A DNA stretch of 64,000 nucleotides from Nonomuraea turcica. Lineage in GTDB: Bacteria; Actinomycetota; Actinomycetes; Streptosporangiales; Streptosporangiaceae. Location: NCBI RefSeq assembly GCF_030718205.1, contig NZ_JAUZQF010000002.1, forward strand, positions 62,001 to 126,000. Reading direction: 5' to 3'. Below the pieces are notes generated by a model that ran no database searches, was not told the DNA's origin, and saw nothing but the letters and a program-made list of their open reading frames with translations. Made by a program: the position numbers and the translations under genes. Shown here one piece after another: positions 1 through 7,954 of the stretch (within the stretch, counting starts at the first letter, position 1; every line of letters starts with the position of its first letter).

Positions 1-666
1 GGGCTCCGCCGGAGTGTCCGGCCACAGGTGGGTGAGCAGCAACCGCGCCGCTCCGGCCGATGACGCGGTACGCCCCGCGTCCAGCGCGCTGGACAGGAAA
101 GGCGCGTCCTCGTCGGGCACCCGTTGCGGGTAGGTCGCCTCCGCCACCAGCAGGTCGGCATTCTTGGCCAGGGAGAGCAACTCGGCCGACGGCCCGGTGT
201 CCCCCGTGTACGCGATCACCCGCCCGCCGCCGCTCAGCCGCAGCCCCGCGTTGGGCACGTGATGCGGCAGGTCGAAGACGTCCAGGCGGAAGGGCCCGAT
301 CTCGACCGGCGTGCCGGGACGGAGCTCCTGTAAGGAGAAACTCCCCGCCAGCATGCGGCGGTTGTCCAGCGCGAGCACGGCGTCCAGCGCGCCCGGCGGG
401 GCGTGGACCGGCAGCCTCGCCGCCGGCGCATCGGCCAGGGCACGGGCGCGCAGCAGCGGGTTGAGGTCGGCGCAGTGGTCCGGATGACCATGGGTGACCA
501 GCACCGCGTCCACCTCGTCGGCCCTCATCCGCTCCAGCAGCCGCGGCAGCACGGCGTAGCCGGGATCGATGAGGACGCGAAAGCCGTCGTGCTCCAGCAC
601 ATACCCGCTGCACGCCTGACCGGCCGCGGGCCAGGCGCCACACCCGCCCAGCACGGTGAATCTCAT
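1..666 (-). CDS. MBL-fold metal-dependent hydrolase (C-terminus beyond window)
   Basis: Reading leftward from ATG 666 the frame stays open to base 1, so only the first 222 codons are present. The protein opens MRFTVLGGCGAWPAAG, typical of the RNase Z/ElaC-like branch of the metallo-beta-lactamase fold. It carries the metal motif THGHPDHC (HxHxDH) near residue 59, a later HHVPNAG histidine, and GDTGPS, which supplies the bridging aspartate. A dinuclear metal hydrolase acting in the cytoplasm is therefore likely; the substrate cannot be told. Its ATG overlaps the stop of the upstream beta-lactamase-like gene by 1 nt (TGATG), so the two are probably translationally coupled. Confidence 0.85.
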   Translation of the reverse strand, partial: MRFTVLGGCGAWPAAGQACSGYVLEHDGFRVLIDPGYAVLPRLLERMRADEVDAVLVTHGHPDHCADLNPLLRARALADAPAARLPVHAPPGALDAVLALDNRRMLAGSFSLQELRPGTPVEIGPFRLDVFDLPHHVPNAGLRLSGGGRVIAYTGDTGPSAELLSLAKNADLLVAEATYPQRVPDEDAPFLSSALDAGRTASSAGAARLLLTHLWPDTPAEP

Positions 667-1436
667 CAACCCCCCAGCTCGGCCAGGGTGGTCGCCATCA
701 GCTCGCGCAACAGCGTGCCCGCGAGCTTTTCGTGCGTGTGCTCCACGGACAGCCCCTTGGCCACGCGCTCGCGGTAGATCTCGCGCTCGCGTGCGTCAGT
801 GTAGGGCAGCGCGGTCATACCGACGATCACGGTGACCCGGGTGCCGCCCTTCGGCAGGACGGCGACGGCATGCGTACGCAGGCAGGTCTCGTCGGGCGCG
901 CCGAACCAGCCGCACTTGATCCCGGCGTCGGCCGCCCCGAGCGCGTCCCGCACGCCGAACGCCTGCTCCGCGCCGACCTGCCGCATCCACCCCAGGACGG
1001 TCGCCGCCACCGGATCGCCCGCGACGGCGGACTGGGCGAACGCCGCGTAGGCGGTGGCGACCTCGTCGGCGGCCACCTCGACGGAGCCGAACCGCGATGG
1101 GTCGCCGTTGGGCGGCGACCAGGCGACGCCGGTGCGCCGGCGGATGCCGTCGAGGATGACGCCGGGCCCGACGGCGAGCCAGAGGTTGAGCGTGTCGGCG
1201 TTGGACGACACGACGACGGCGGGCTCGGCGTGGCGGCGCCACCGGTCGGCGTCGGGGATGTGGTCCGCGCTCACCCACGCGTACAGAGGCTTGAGCAGCG
1301 AGGCGCAGCGCAGCCGCGCCAGGCCGGATCTGACGCCGACCGTGCGGGCGGGCGGCCCGCCGTAGCCGCGCCTGATGCCGGCGGCCTGGACGCCGGCGCT
1401 GTGATCAAGGTCGTCGAGCAGCTCGTTGAACGCCAC
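666..1436 (-). CDS. Serine beta-lactamase/PBP-like protein, cytosolic
   Basis: A 256-residue protein with GTG start. The three active-site motifs of the serine penicillin-recognising fold appear in the right order: SLLK (SxxK, S46-K49), SSN (SxN, S77-N79) and KCG (KTG-like, K174-G176). There is no signal peptide or lipobox, which is unusual for a beta-lactamase. A related amidase, esterase or a non-catalytic relative is therefore as likely as a resistance enzyme. It lies 16 bp after the tetR stop and overlaps the MBL gene by 1 nt, so the three genes look like one operon. Assignment rests on motif order only. Confidence 0.65.
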   Translation of the reverse strand: MAFNELLDDLDHSAGVQAAGIRRGYGGPPARTVGVRSGLARLRCASLLKPLYAWVSADHIPDADRWRRHAEPAVVVSSNADTLNLWLAVGPGVILDGIRRRTGVAWSPPNGDPSRFGSVEVAADEVATAYAAFAQSAVAGDPVAATVLGWMRQVGAEQAFGVRDALGAADAGIKCGWFGAPDETCLRTHAVAVLPKGGTRVTVIVGMTALPYTDAREREIYRERVAKGLSVEHTHEKLAGTLLRELMATTLAELGG

Positions 1437-1452
1437 GTACCCAACCGTAGAC

Positions 1453-2079
1453 CTACGGGTGCCGTCCCCAACGGCCTTCGTACCACTCCAGGCTCGGTGG
1501 GTCGCCGGGTAGCTCCGTCCGCCCCGGCGCGCGCAGGCCGTCGAGCGCGATGGCCAGCAACCGCTGCTTGACCTGCTGGTGCTGCTCGCTGGGCGGCCCG
1601 GGGGCCGGGCGGCTGAACTGCTCGATGAGCAGCGAGACGTCGAGCATGGTCACGTCGTCCCTGAGCACGCCGGCCTCGCGCGCCCGGCTGATCAGCCGGT
1701 CGGCCAGCTCCGTGGCCTTCCGCGAGGTCCGCCACATCTCGTCGGTGACCTCGATGGTGCCCGCGACGGGCGCGAGCGCGCCGGACCTGAGGCCCACGCA
1801 GGTGCGTACATAGAGCTCCAGGCCGGCCCACGGGCTCTCCTCCGCGAGCGCGGCTTCGGCGGCCTCGACGACGCGTTCCATGGCGATCAGGCACAGGCGC
1901 TGGAGCAGCTCCTCCTTGGTCCGGTAGCGGCGGTAGAGGCTGCCCATGCCCACGCCGGCCCGCTTGGCGATGGCCGACACCGGTGCGTCGAACCCCTGCG
2001 TGGTGAACACCTCGTGCGCCGCCTGCAGCAGCCGCAGATCGTTGCGCGCCGCCTCGGCCTGCCTGCCGCGTGTCGCCAT
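1453..2079 (-). CDS. TetR/AcrR family transcriptional regulator
   Basis: A 208-residue regulator with the N-terminal TetR helix-turn-helix around residues 15-60: an AAHEVFTTQGFDAPVSAIAKRAGV region followed by the recognition helix MGSLYRRYRTKEELL. The variable C-terminal half is the presumed ligand and dimer domain. It is divergent from the oxidoreductase fusion gene across 86 bp that contain two palindromes, so it most likely represses that gene and itself. It also heads the leftward unit with the beta-lactamase-like and MBL genes. Confidence 0.9.
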   Translation of the reverse strand: MATRGRQAEAARNDLRLLQAAHEVFTTQGFDAPVSAIAKRAGVGMGSLYRRYRTKEELLQRLCLIAMERVVEAAEAALAEESPWAGLELYVRTCVGLRSGALAPVAGTIEVTDEMWRTSRKATELADRLISRAREAGVLRDDVTMLDVSLLIEQFSRPAPGPPSEQHQQVKQRLLAIALDGLRAPGRTELPGDPPSLEWYEGRWGRHP

Positions 2080-2101
2080 GCCGCCCAGGATAGCCCGGTT
2101 G

Positions 2102-2145
2102 CGGAGCGATCCGCTCCGATATAGATTTCGGAGCGGATCGCTCCG
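2102..2145. promoter_or_regulatory. Double palindromic operator between tetR and the oxidoreductase fusion
   Basis: CGGAGCGATCCGCTCCG (2102-2118) and CGGAGCGGATCGCTCCG (2129-2145) are each 7-3-7 inverted repeats and are exact reverse complements of one another, 27 bp centre to centre. This is a typical arrangement for two TetR dimers in a divergent promoter. The fusion gene has GGAGG at 2155-2159, 6 nt before its ATG. Confidence 0.8.
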
Positions 2146-2165
2146 AATAACTGTGGAGGTATGTC

Positions 2166-3902
2166 ATGCGTGCGGTGGTCTTGAGGCAGTACGGCGGGCC
2201 GGATGCGCTGGTCGCCGAGGAGGTGCCGGATCCCGTCGCCGGGCCCGGGCAGGTGCTGGTGGAGGTCTCGGTGGCGGGTGTCACGTTCGTGGAGACGCAG
2301 GTGCGCGCCGACCGGGGGCCGCGGCGGGCCGAGCTGCCCGCGATCCTGGGCAACGGGATCGCGGGCACGGTGCTGGCGGTGGGCGAGGGCGTGGAAGCGT
2401 CGCTGGTCGGCACGCGGGTGGTCAGCACGCTGGGCGGCTCCGGGGGTTACGCGGAGCTGGCGGTGGCGAGCGCCGGCGACTTGATCCCGGTGCCCGATGG
2501 CTTGTCGCTGGAGACCGCGGTGGCGCTGCTGGCCGACGGGCGTACCGCCGTGGGCCTGTCCAGGGCCGCCGCGCCCCAGCCCGGCGAGTGGGTGCTGGTG
2601 GAGGCGGCGGGCGGCGGCGTAGGCAGCCTGCTGGTGCAGCTGGCCCGCGCCGCCGGAGCGTGCGTGATCGGCGCGGCCAGCAGCGCGGGCAAGCGAGACC
2701 TGGCCGCGAGCCTGGGCGCCGAGCTGACCGTCGACTACACCGACCCGGGCTGGACCCACGTGGTGCGCGCCGCGACCGGCGGCCTGGACGTCGTCTTCGA
2801 CGGCGTGGGCGGCGAGATCGGCGCCGCGGCCCAGGGGTTGCTGAAGGACGGGGGCAGGCTCAGCGTGTACGGCATGGCCGGCGGCCCCATGACCACCCCC
2901 GACCCCCGCGTGACGGCTGTCCCCTGGCCTCAGACAGACCTGCGCGAGCTGTCGAGGGCAGCGCTGGCGGAGGCCGTGGCCGGTCGCCTGCGTCCCACGA
3001 TCGGCGCCGTGCTCCCCCTGGAGTCCGCCGCCGAGGCCCACGCGGCCATCGAATCGCGCGCGGTCACCGGCAAGACCCTGCTGCTGCCCGCACGGGCGCG
3101 GACCATCCTGGTCACCGGCGCGACCGGCAACCAGGGCGGGGCGGTTGCCCGTGAGCTGCTCGCCCGGGGCTGGTCGGTCCGCGCCCTGGTCCGCGACCCG
3201 GACTCCGCCCGCCTCCCCGCCGGCGTCTCACCGGTCCAAGGGGACCTGAACGACGCGGACTCCGTACGCACGGCCATGGCAGGCGTCCACGGCGTCTTCA
3301 GCATGCAGGCGTTCGCGTGGACGGAGGAAGAGCTGGCCAGAGAGGTCCGCCAGGGCACGACGATCGCCGACGCCGCCAAGGAGCTCCACGTGGCACACCT
3401 GGTCTACAGCTCGGTCGGCGGCGCCGAACGCGACACCGGGATCGCTCACTTCGCGAGCAAATTCGCCATCGAACAGCACATCGCGGCGGCCGGCGTGCCC
3501 GCCACGATTCTGCGCCCGACCTTCTTCATGACGAACCTGCTCTACTACGCCGACGCGCCGGACGGCGAGCGGGTGATCGAACTGCCGTTCCTCCCCGGGC
3601 AGCGCATGCAGATGATCGCACCCGAGGACATCGCGTACTTCGCGGCCGAGGCGTTCGACCACCCGGCCGATTACGTGGGCAGGCGGCTGGAGCTCGCCGG
3701 CGACGCCCCCACCGGGGACGAGATCGCCGAGATGTACGAGCGGGTCACCGGCGTGGCCACCCGCTTCGCGCCGCAACCGGCCGGCGGGGAGCGGATGTAC
3801 GAATGGTTCCAGGAGAGCGGCTACCAGGCCGACCTCGAGGCTCTCAGGAAGGAGCACCCGGGCCTCACCACGTTCGAGTCATTCCTCCGGAGCCGCCTCT
3901 GA
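2166..3902 (+). CDS. Quinone oxidoreductase (MDR)-NmrA two-domain fusion
   Basis: A 578-residue protein built from two complete oxidoreductase modules. Residues 1 to about 308 are a zinc-free medium-chain quinone oxidoreductase: GroES-like domain, then NADPH-binding VEAAGGGVGSLLVQLA near 149, ending ESRAVTGKTLLLP. Residues from about 312 are an atypical SDR of the NmrA/HSCARG type starting TILVTGATGNQGG. The linker is only a few residues and the frame is continuous, so this is a genuine fusion. NmrA-like proteins sense NADP(H) or reduce quinone-like substrates, so the fusion may join a reductase to a redox sensor or a second reductase. The divergent TetR probably controls it in response to a quinone or electrophile. 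The start is fixed by GGAGG 6 nt upstream. Confidence 0.85.
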   Translation: MRAVVLRQYGGPDALVAEEVPDPVAGPGQVLVEVSVAGVTFVETQVRADRGPRRAELPAILGNGIAGTVLAVGEGVEASLVGTRVVSTLGGSGGYAELAVASAGDLIPVPDGLSLETAVALLADGRTAVGLSRAAAPQPGEWVLVEAAGGGVGSLLVQLARAAGACVIGAASSAGKRDLAASLGAELTVDYTDPGWTHVVRAATGGLDVVFDGVGGEIGAAAQGLLKDGGRLSVYGMAGGPMTTPDPRVTAVPWPQTDLRELSRAALAEAVAGRLRPTIGAVLPLESAAEAHAAIESRAVTGKTLLLPARARTILVTGATGNQGGAVARELLARGWSVRALVRDPDSARLPAGVSPVQGDLNDADSVRTAMAGVHGVFSMQAFAWTEEELAREVRQGTTIADAAKELHVAHLVYSSVGGAERDTGIAHFASKFAIEQHIAAAGVPATILRPTFFMTNLLYYADAPDGERVIELPFLPGQRMQMIAPEDIAYFAAEAFDHPADYVGRRLELAGDAPTGDEIAEMYERVTGVATRFAPQPAGGERMYEWFQESGYQADLEALRKEHPGLTTFESFLRSRL

Positions 3903-3920
3903 CCGGCGTTCCCCGGCGCC

Positions 3921-4373
3921 TCAGAGACCGGACCTCGCCAGCGACACGGCGAGCGCGACCGGTCCCAGGGCCACCAGCGCCACGGCCGCCGCCACCTTCC
4001 AGCGCCTGGCCACCCCCGCCTCCGTCACGAACGCCGCCACGGCCCCCGCGCCCGCGAACGCCGCCCCGGCGGCGACGGCGTCCGCCACCTGGGACGTCCA
4101 CGACGGCAGCGTCTCTCCGGCCAGCCTGAACGCCACCAGCGCGCCGGCCGCCACCAGCGCCACCCGCCGCCCGGGCCGTACGTCCACCCGCTCCAGCACC
4201 AGCGCGGCCCCGGCGAGCAGGGCGAGCGAGATCGTCACGACCACCCCCACGGCCGGGACCAGGCACCCCCAGTCCTCGCAGCCCACGCCCGCCCAGGCCA
4301 GGCGGACGGTCGCCCACCACAGCATCCCCAGGGCCGCGCACACCGCACACGCCCGCCCCATCCGCCCCGTCAT
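3921..4373 (-). CDS. Small integral membrane protein, unknown function
   Basis: 150 residues from ATG 4373, which has GGGAG about 10 nt upstream; an upstream in-frame GTG at 4439 would add 22 residues of poor quality. Four hydrophobic segments are visible: CAVCAALGMLWWATVRLAW, a VPAVGVVVTISLALLAGAALVL stretch, one around VALVAAGALVAF, and the C-terminal VAAAVALVALGPVALAVSL. There is a CEDWGC pair on one loop. No family was recognised. It is convergent with the fusion gene and starts about 70 bp downstream of the TPR gene stop, in the same direction. Confidence 0.6.
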   Translation of the reverse strand: MTGRMGRACAVCAALGMLWWATVRLAWAGVGCEDWGCLVPAVGVVVTISLALLAGAALVLERVDVRPGRRVALVAAGALVAFRLAGETLPSWTSQVADAVAAGAAFAGAGAVAAFVTEAGVARRWKVAAAVALVALGPVALAVSLARSGL

Positions 4374-4441
4374 GCCACCAATACTCCCACCAGCCGAAGC
4401 CCGGCACTCTGCCCTGTGCGGCCAGGTAGCCACAGGCACGG

Positions 4442-6151
4442 TCAGGAGAACAGGCTCGCCCGGCGCTCGTCGGCGTCGGCGTCGGCGTCGCGGCCCAGCG
4501 CGCGCAGGGCGATGGCCCGGTTGAGGTAGAGATCCGGCTGCGGCTGCAACTCGATGGCCCGGCTCAGGTCCTCGACCGCGCCCTCCAGATCCCCGGCCGT
4601 GTACCGCAGCACTCCCCGGTTCCCCCAGGCCGCCGCCAGCGTGGGCGCGCCCTCCACGGCCAGGTCCAGCGCCGCCCTGGCCTCGGCGAGCCGGCCGGAC
4701 GTCGTCTCCAGCTGACCCAGGACCGTGAGCAGGTGCGGGTTACCCGGCACCAGGGCGAGCCCGGCCGTGACGTCGGCCATGGCCTCCTCGTCCCGTCCCA
4801 CGGCGGCCAGCAGCCCGGCCCGGTTGATGTAGGCGTCCAGGTAGTCGGGGTCCAGCTCGATCACCCGGCCGAGGTCGGCCAGCGCGCCGCCGGTGTCGCC
4901 GCGCATGATGCGCAGCTCGGCCCGGTTGTAGTAGGCCTCGGGCAGCGGCGGCCCGGCGCGCATGGCCCGCTCGTAGTCCGCCAGGGCCTCCTCGTGCTGC
5001 CCGAGTTTGAACAGCAGGTTCCCGCGTTCCAGGTAGTAATCGGGGAAGGCGGGGTCGATGGCGATCGCGGCCGCGTAGTCCTCCAGCGCCTCCTTGGTGT
5101 GCCCCAGCGCGGCCAGCAGCTGGGCCCGGTTGGCCAGCAGCACCATCCGGTGCAGCGGATGCCGCTCCCCCAGCTCACGGGCCAGCTCGATGGCCGACTC
5201 GACCAGCGACAAGGCGGAGCCGAGGCGCCCGAGCCGCAGCTCGATCAGGGCCAGCCCGTTGCGATCGAAGCCGAGCTTGAAGGCACGCTCGGCGGGGTCG
5301 GGCAGGATGGTGGAGATGGCGATCGCCTCGTTGATCCAGCGTCTGGCCCTGGCCAGGTCGCGCTGCGCGGGGTCGGGGTGGCGGGCGTCGAGCATGGCGG
5401 TGCCGTACGCGCTGGCGGCGTGCATCGCCGGATCCTGGCTGACCGCGCGCACCCGGTCCCACACCGCAAGAGCCTCCGCCGTGCGTCCGAGCCCGCCGAG
5501 CGCGGTCGCGGTGCGCTGGGCGAAGGCCCACCACCGCGCCCCGCCCGGCTCCGTGCCGGCCATGCCGCGCTCCCCCAGCTCGACGACGGCGTGCAGATAG
5601 CCCTCCCGCATGGAGCGATCCACCGTCGCCCACAGCTCGTCGGCGCCGCGAGTGTCGGGGGCGGGCTCGGGTCCGTCCGAGTACAGCATGATCGCCAGCG
5701 TGGCCGGTGTGATCCGCCGCACCATGACGTCGAGCAGCTCCACGTCGGTCGGGTCGGCCTCGGCCACGTTGCACACGGCCAGCGCACGCCCCGGGGACAC
5801 GGCGTCGCGGACGAACTCCGTGATTCCGTTGGCCAGCCGCAGCGTACGGCGGGGCGCCGGCACGAGGATGCGCTCGTCGTCGGCCAGTCCCGCATCGATC
5901 GTGACCCGCCCGGCAGGGACCAGATCTGCCAGCTCGGGGGCCGCCGCGAGGATCTCGATGTCATGGGCCCGCACCAGATCGGCGGATCGTTCCAGGACCT
6001 GCGGCACCAGGCGGCGCAACAGGGCCGCGGCGACGGTGTAAGGGCCGCGCGCCCGCCGATGCCCGTCTATCGGTGGCATCAGCAGCCGCGCGGCCCCCCA
6101 ACTGGAAGGTGGTTCGCCCTGGACCCTGAGATGGGAGCTCGCCTCAGTCAC
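4442..6151 (-). CDS. TPR protein with degenerate NTPase-like N-terminal region
   Basis: 569 residues from a GTG start that overlaps the stop of an upstream 24-codon gene (GTGA). Residues 1-180 contain GHRRARGPYTVAAALLRRLV and AVCNVAEADPTDVELLDVMVRR. The latter resembles the Walker B strand region of STAND-type regulators (normally DDVHEADPTD), but no Walker A loop is present. From about residue 200 to the end there are roughly ten tetratricopeptide repeats, for example AYYNRAELRIMRGDTGGALADLGRVIELDPD. TPR solenoids bind peptides or proteins, so the coupled peptide is an obvious candidate ligand or client. No transmembrane or DNA-binding segment is visible. The exact role is unknown. Confidence 0.85.
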   Translation of the reverse strand: MTEASSHLRVQGEPPSSWGAARLLMPPIDGHRRARGPYTVAAALLRRLVPQVLERSADLVRAHDIEILAAAPELADLVPAGRVTIDAGLADDERILVPAPRRTLRLANGITEFVRDAVSPGRALAVCNVAEADPTDVELLDVMVRRITPATLAIMLYSDGPEPAPDTRGADELWATVDRSMREGYLHAVVELGERGMAGTEPGGARWWAFAQRTATALGGLGRTAEALAVWDRVRAVSQDPAMHAASAYGTAMLDARHPDPAQRDLARARRWINEAIAISTILPDPAERAFKLGFDRNGLALIELRLGRLGSALSLVESAIELARELGERHPLHRMVLLANRAQLLAALGHTKEALEDYAAAIAIDPAFPDYYLERGNLLFKLGQHEEALADYERAMRAGPPLPEAYYNRAELRIMRGDTGGALADLGRVIELDPDYLDAYINRAGLLAAVGRDEEAMADVTAGLALVPGNPHLLTVLGQLETTSGRLAEARAALDLAVEGAPTLAAAWGNRGVLRYTAGDLEGAVEDLSRAIELQPQPDLYLNRAIALRALGRDADADADERRASLFS

Positions 6152-6222
6152 CCCTTGTGAATGACGCTGGAGATCCCTGCGAGCCTCGCGGTTCCAGGCT
6201 TGCGGACGACGATGCGCTTCAT
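6148..6222 (-). CDS. 24-residue basic peptide, coupled to the TPR gene
   Basis: ATG 6222 to TGA 6148 encodes 24 residues starting MKRIVVRKPG and ending VIHKG. GGAGAGG lies about 8 nt upstream of the ATG. The stop overlaps the GTG start of the TPR gene (GTGA). A promoter-like AATAAT/TTGATA pair lies just upstream. The peptide is strongly basic, has no Cys, no signal peptide and no hydrophobic stretch. It is not a standard attenuator leader, since there is no run of one amino acid and no following hairpin. Possible roles are a RiPP-like or signalling peptide precursor, or a ligand or activator of the TPR protein. Support comes from the strong ribosome site, the coupling and the shared orientation. 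Confidence 0.6.
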   Translation of the reverse strand: MKRIVVRKPGTARLAGISSVIHKG

Positions 6223-6255
6223 GACGCGTACCTCTCCACTCGGGGGTGATTCCCC

Positions 6256-6283
6256 ATTATTAGGGCACCCCTACGAATATCAA
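6256..6283 (-). promoter_or_regulatory. Promoter-like elements ahead of the peptide/TPR unit
   Basis: On the minus strand TTGATA (6278-6283) and AATAAT (6256-6261) are separated by 16 bp, a good sigma-70-like match in a locally AT-rich stretch, about 34 bp before the peptide ATG. Confidence 0.5.
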
Positions 6284-6350
6284 GGTTCGCGGTGAATAAG
6301 CCCGAGGCACATGGATAAGAAGCAGTTGCCTTTTGATTGGATAATGTAAC

Positions 6351-7613
6351 CTATTTGGACCGAAACCAGCGGAGCAATCTGGTGCTACGCCCCTGGTCGG
6401 ATTCTCCCATCAAGTCGCACAGGCAACGACCCAGCAGCGTGACCGACCGGCAGCAGCCGGGCCCCGGCAGATTCTTGGCGCGGACGATGAGGGTGGCCCG
6501 CTCGATCAGCCGCTCCACACTCGGCTCCCCGCCGCCCTTGAGCGAGCGGGTGTTCCAGGGGCACGACGCGACATCCGCGCAAGCGCCCTTGGCGACGTGC
6601 GGCGCCGCCGTCCCCCTGTCGAGCCGGAGCGGGTCCGTACGTTTGATCTTCAGGTCGGCCAGCGCCTTGGCGGCCGCGCGGGAGACGACGAGAAGATCGT
6701 GGTTCTTGCGCTTGCGTTCCGTGCCGCGCACGGTTTCCCGGGACGGCAGTGCGAGCAACATCGCCCCCGCCATCAGCCCGCCGCCCACCACCATGCTCCA
6801 GCCCACCTGCTCGTTGAACCAGATCACGGCGATCACCGCAACCCAGAGGGGCTGCGACGACATCATGATCGCGCTCGGCACGGGAGGAACGTGCGCCTGG
6901 CCGTACGAGCGGGCCAGGAAGCCCAGCGCGCACGAGATCACGGACAGATGCGCCAGCAGCAGCCAGTCCGGCGCGTCGGCGGGCAGCGTGATCCCGTCGC
7001 GCGCCCCGACGACCCCCGTCAGCAGCCCGATGGTGAAGAGCTGGATCACGGTCAGCGCGTAGGGGTGGAACGTGCCGCGCTTGGACAACTGGCCGAGCAT
7101 GAGCGTGTGGCCGGCGTAGAGTCCGGCCGCGAAGAGCGTGGCCGCGAGCGCGATCAGCGAGAACTCGTGCTGTTCGACCCCGCGCATCAGGGTGAACGCG
7201 GTCATTCCGGCCAGAGCCAGCGCGACGCCTGCCCAGATCCGGCGCGGCACCCTGGACTTGAAGAGGATGAGCGCCAGGATCGGCGTGATGACGACACTGC
7301 ACCCGACGGCGAACCCCGACACGGCCGACGGCAGGCTTCCCAGCGCGATGGCCTGGGCGGTCTGCCCGATCCCGAATATGACCCCGAGAACGGCCCCGTT
7401 GATCCACGTGCCCCGTGGAAGCCCCCGAAAGCAGTTTGGCTTGATGAGGAGAAGCGTCAGCGCGGCGATCAGATAGCGCTCGGCGAGCAGATCCTCGACT
7501 GGTAACCGCTCGATGAGATCCTTCATCAGTGGGAACGCCGACCCCCAAGCGGCGCTGACGAACAACAGAAGCACGGCTCCCAGGAGGGGGCGGGGAGCAG
7601 GCACGACTGTCAT
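6351..7613 (-). CDS. EamA/DMT family transporter with a long cytosolic tail
   Basis: From ATG 7613 the protein is 420 residues (ATG 7625 is an alternative start). Residues 1 to about 290 are a classic EamA drug/metabolite transporter with ten hydrophobic segments and two repeats; the first includes LLLFVSAAWGSAFPLMKDLI and WINGAVLGVIFGIGQTAQAIALG. Proteins of this family export or import small metabolites by proton or substrate exchange. The remaining roughly 130 residues are hydrophilic and include CADVASCPW and a GPGCCRSVTLLGRCLCD cluster. That tail is not part of the family. It might be a metal- or redox-responsive domain, or read-through of a lost downstream gene. Confidence 0.85.
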   Translation of the reverse strand: MTVVPAPRPLLGAVLLLFVSAAWGSAFPLMKDLIERLPVEDLLAERYLIAALTLLLIKPNCFRGLPRGTWINGAVLGVIFGIGQTAQAIALGSLPSAVSGFAVGCSVVITPILALILFKSRVPRRIWAGVALALAGMTAFTLMRGVEQHEFSLIALAATLFAAGLYAGHTLMLGQLSKRGTFHPYALTVIQLFTIGLLTGVVGARDGITLPADAPDWLLLAHLSVISCALGFLARSYGQAHVPPVPSAIMMSSQPLWVAVIAVIWFNEQVGWSMVVGGGLMAGAMLLALPSRETVRGTERKRKNHDLLVVSRAAAKALADLKIKRTDPLRLDRGTAAPHVAKGACADVASCPWNTRSLKGGGEPSVERLIERATLIVRAKNLPGPGCCRSVTLLGRCLCDLMGESDQGRSTRLLRWFRSK

Positions 7614-7954
7614 GCCCAAAAGCATCTCACTACAATTTGCAGCCGGTGATGTACAGGGAGCAGCCGGTGAGGTTCCTCTACCACTCGGAGTTAAGACCCT
7701 CACCCACGGGCTTGCACATCCATACCAGGAGACCGCCTGAGCCGCGGATTTTCCATCATGTCCCGTAAATGGGAAATGAGTTCTTCCTGCGGGAAATGCA
7801 CCGGGAGCAAGTCACGCCGTCTGACGGCGGAGATCGGCGGGGACGTCACGCCGGGGTATCCGGGGGTGGTCACCGGGGTGCGGCCCCAGGAGGGGGTCGG
7901 TGGGGCCGTTCGGGAACTGCGGGGATCCCGTCCACAGACGTGGTCTATGGGCGG
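7614..7954. other. Intergenic stretch, no convincing gene
   Basis: 341 bp between the EamA start and the GNAT stop. A 40-codon plus-strand frame (7648-7770) starts GTG ATG but has no ribosome site or recognised product. No clear hairpin terminator, repeat or RNA was recognised. It should hold the EamA promoter. Confidence 0.4.
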
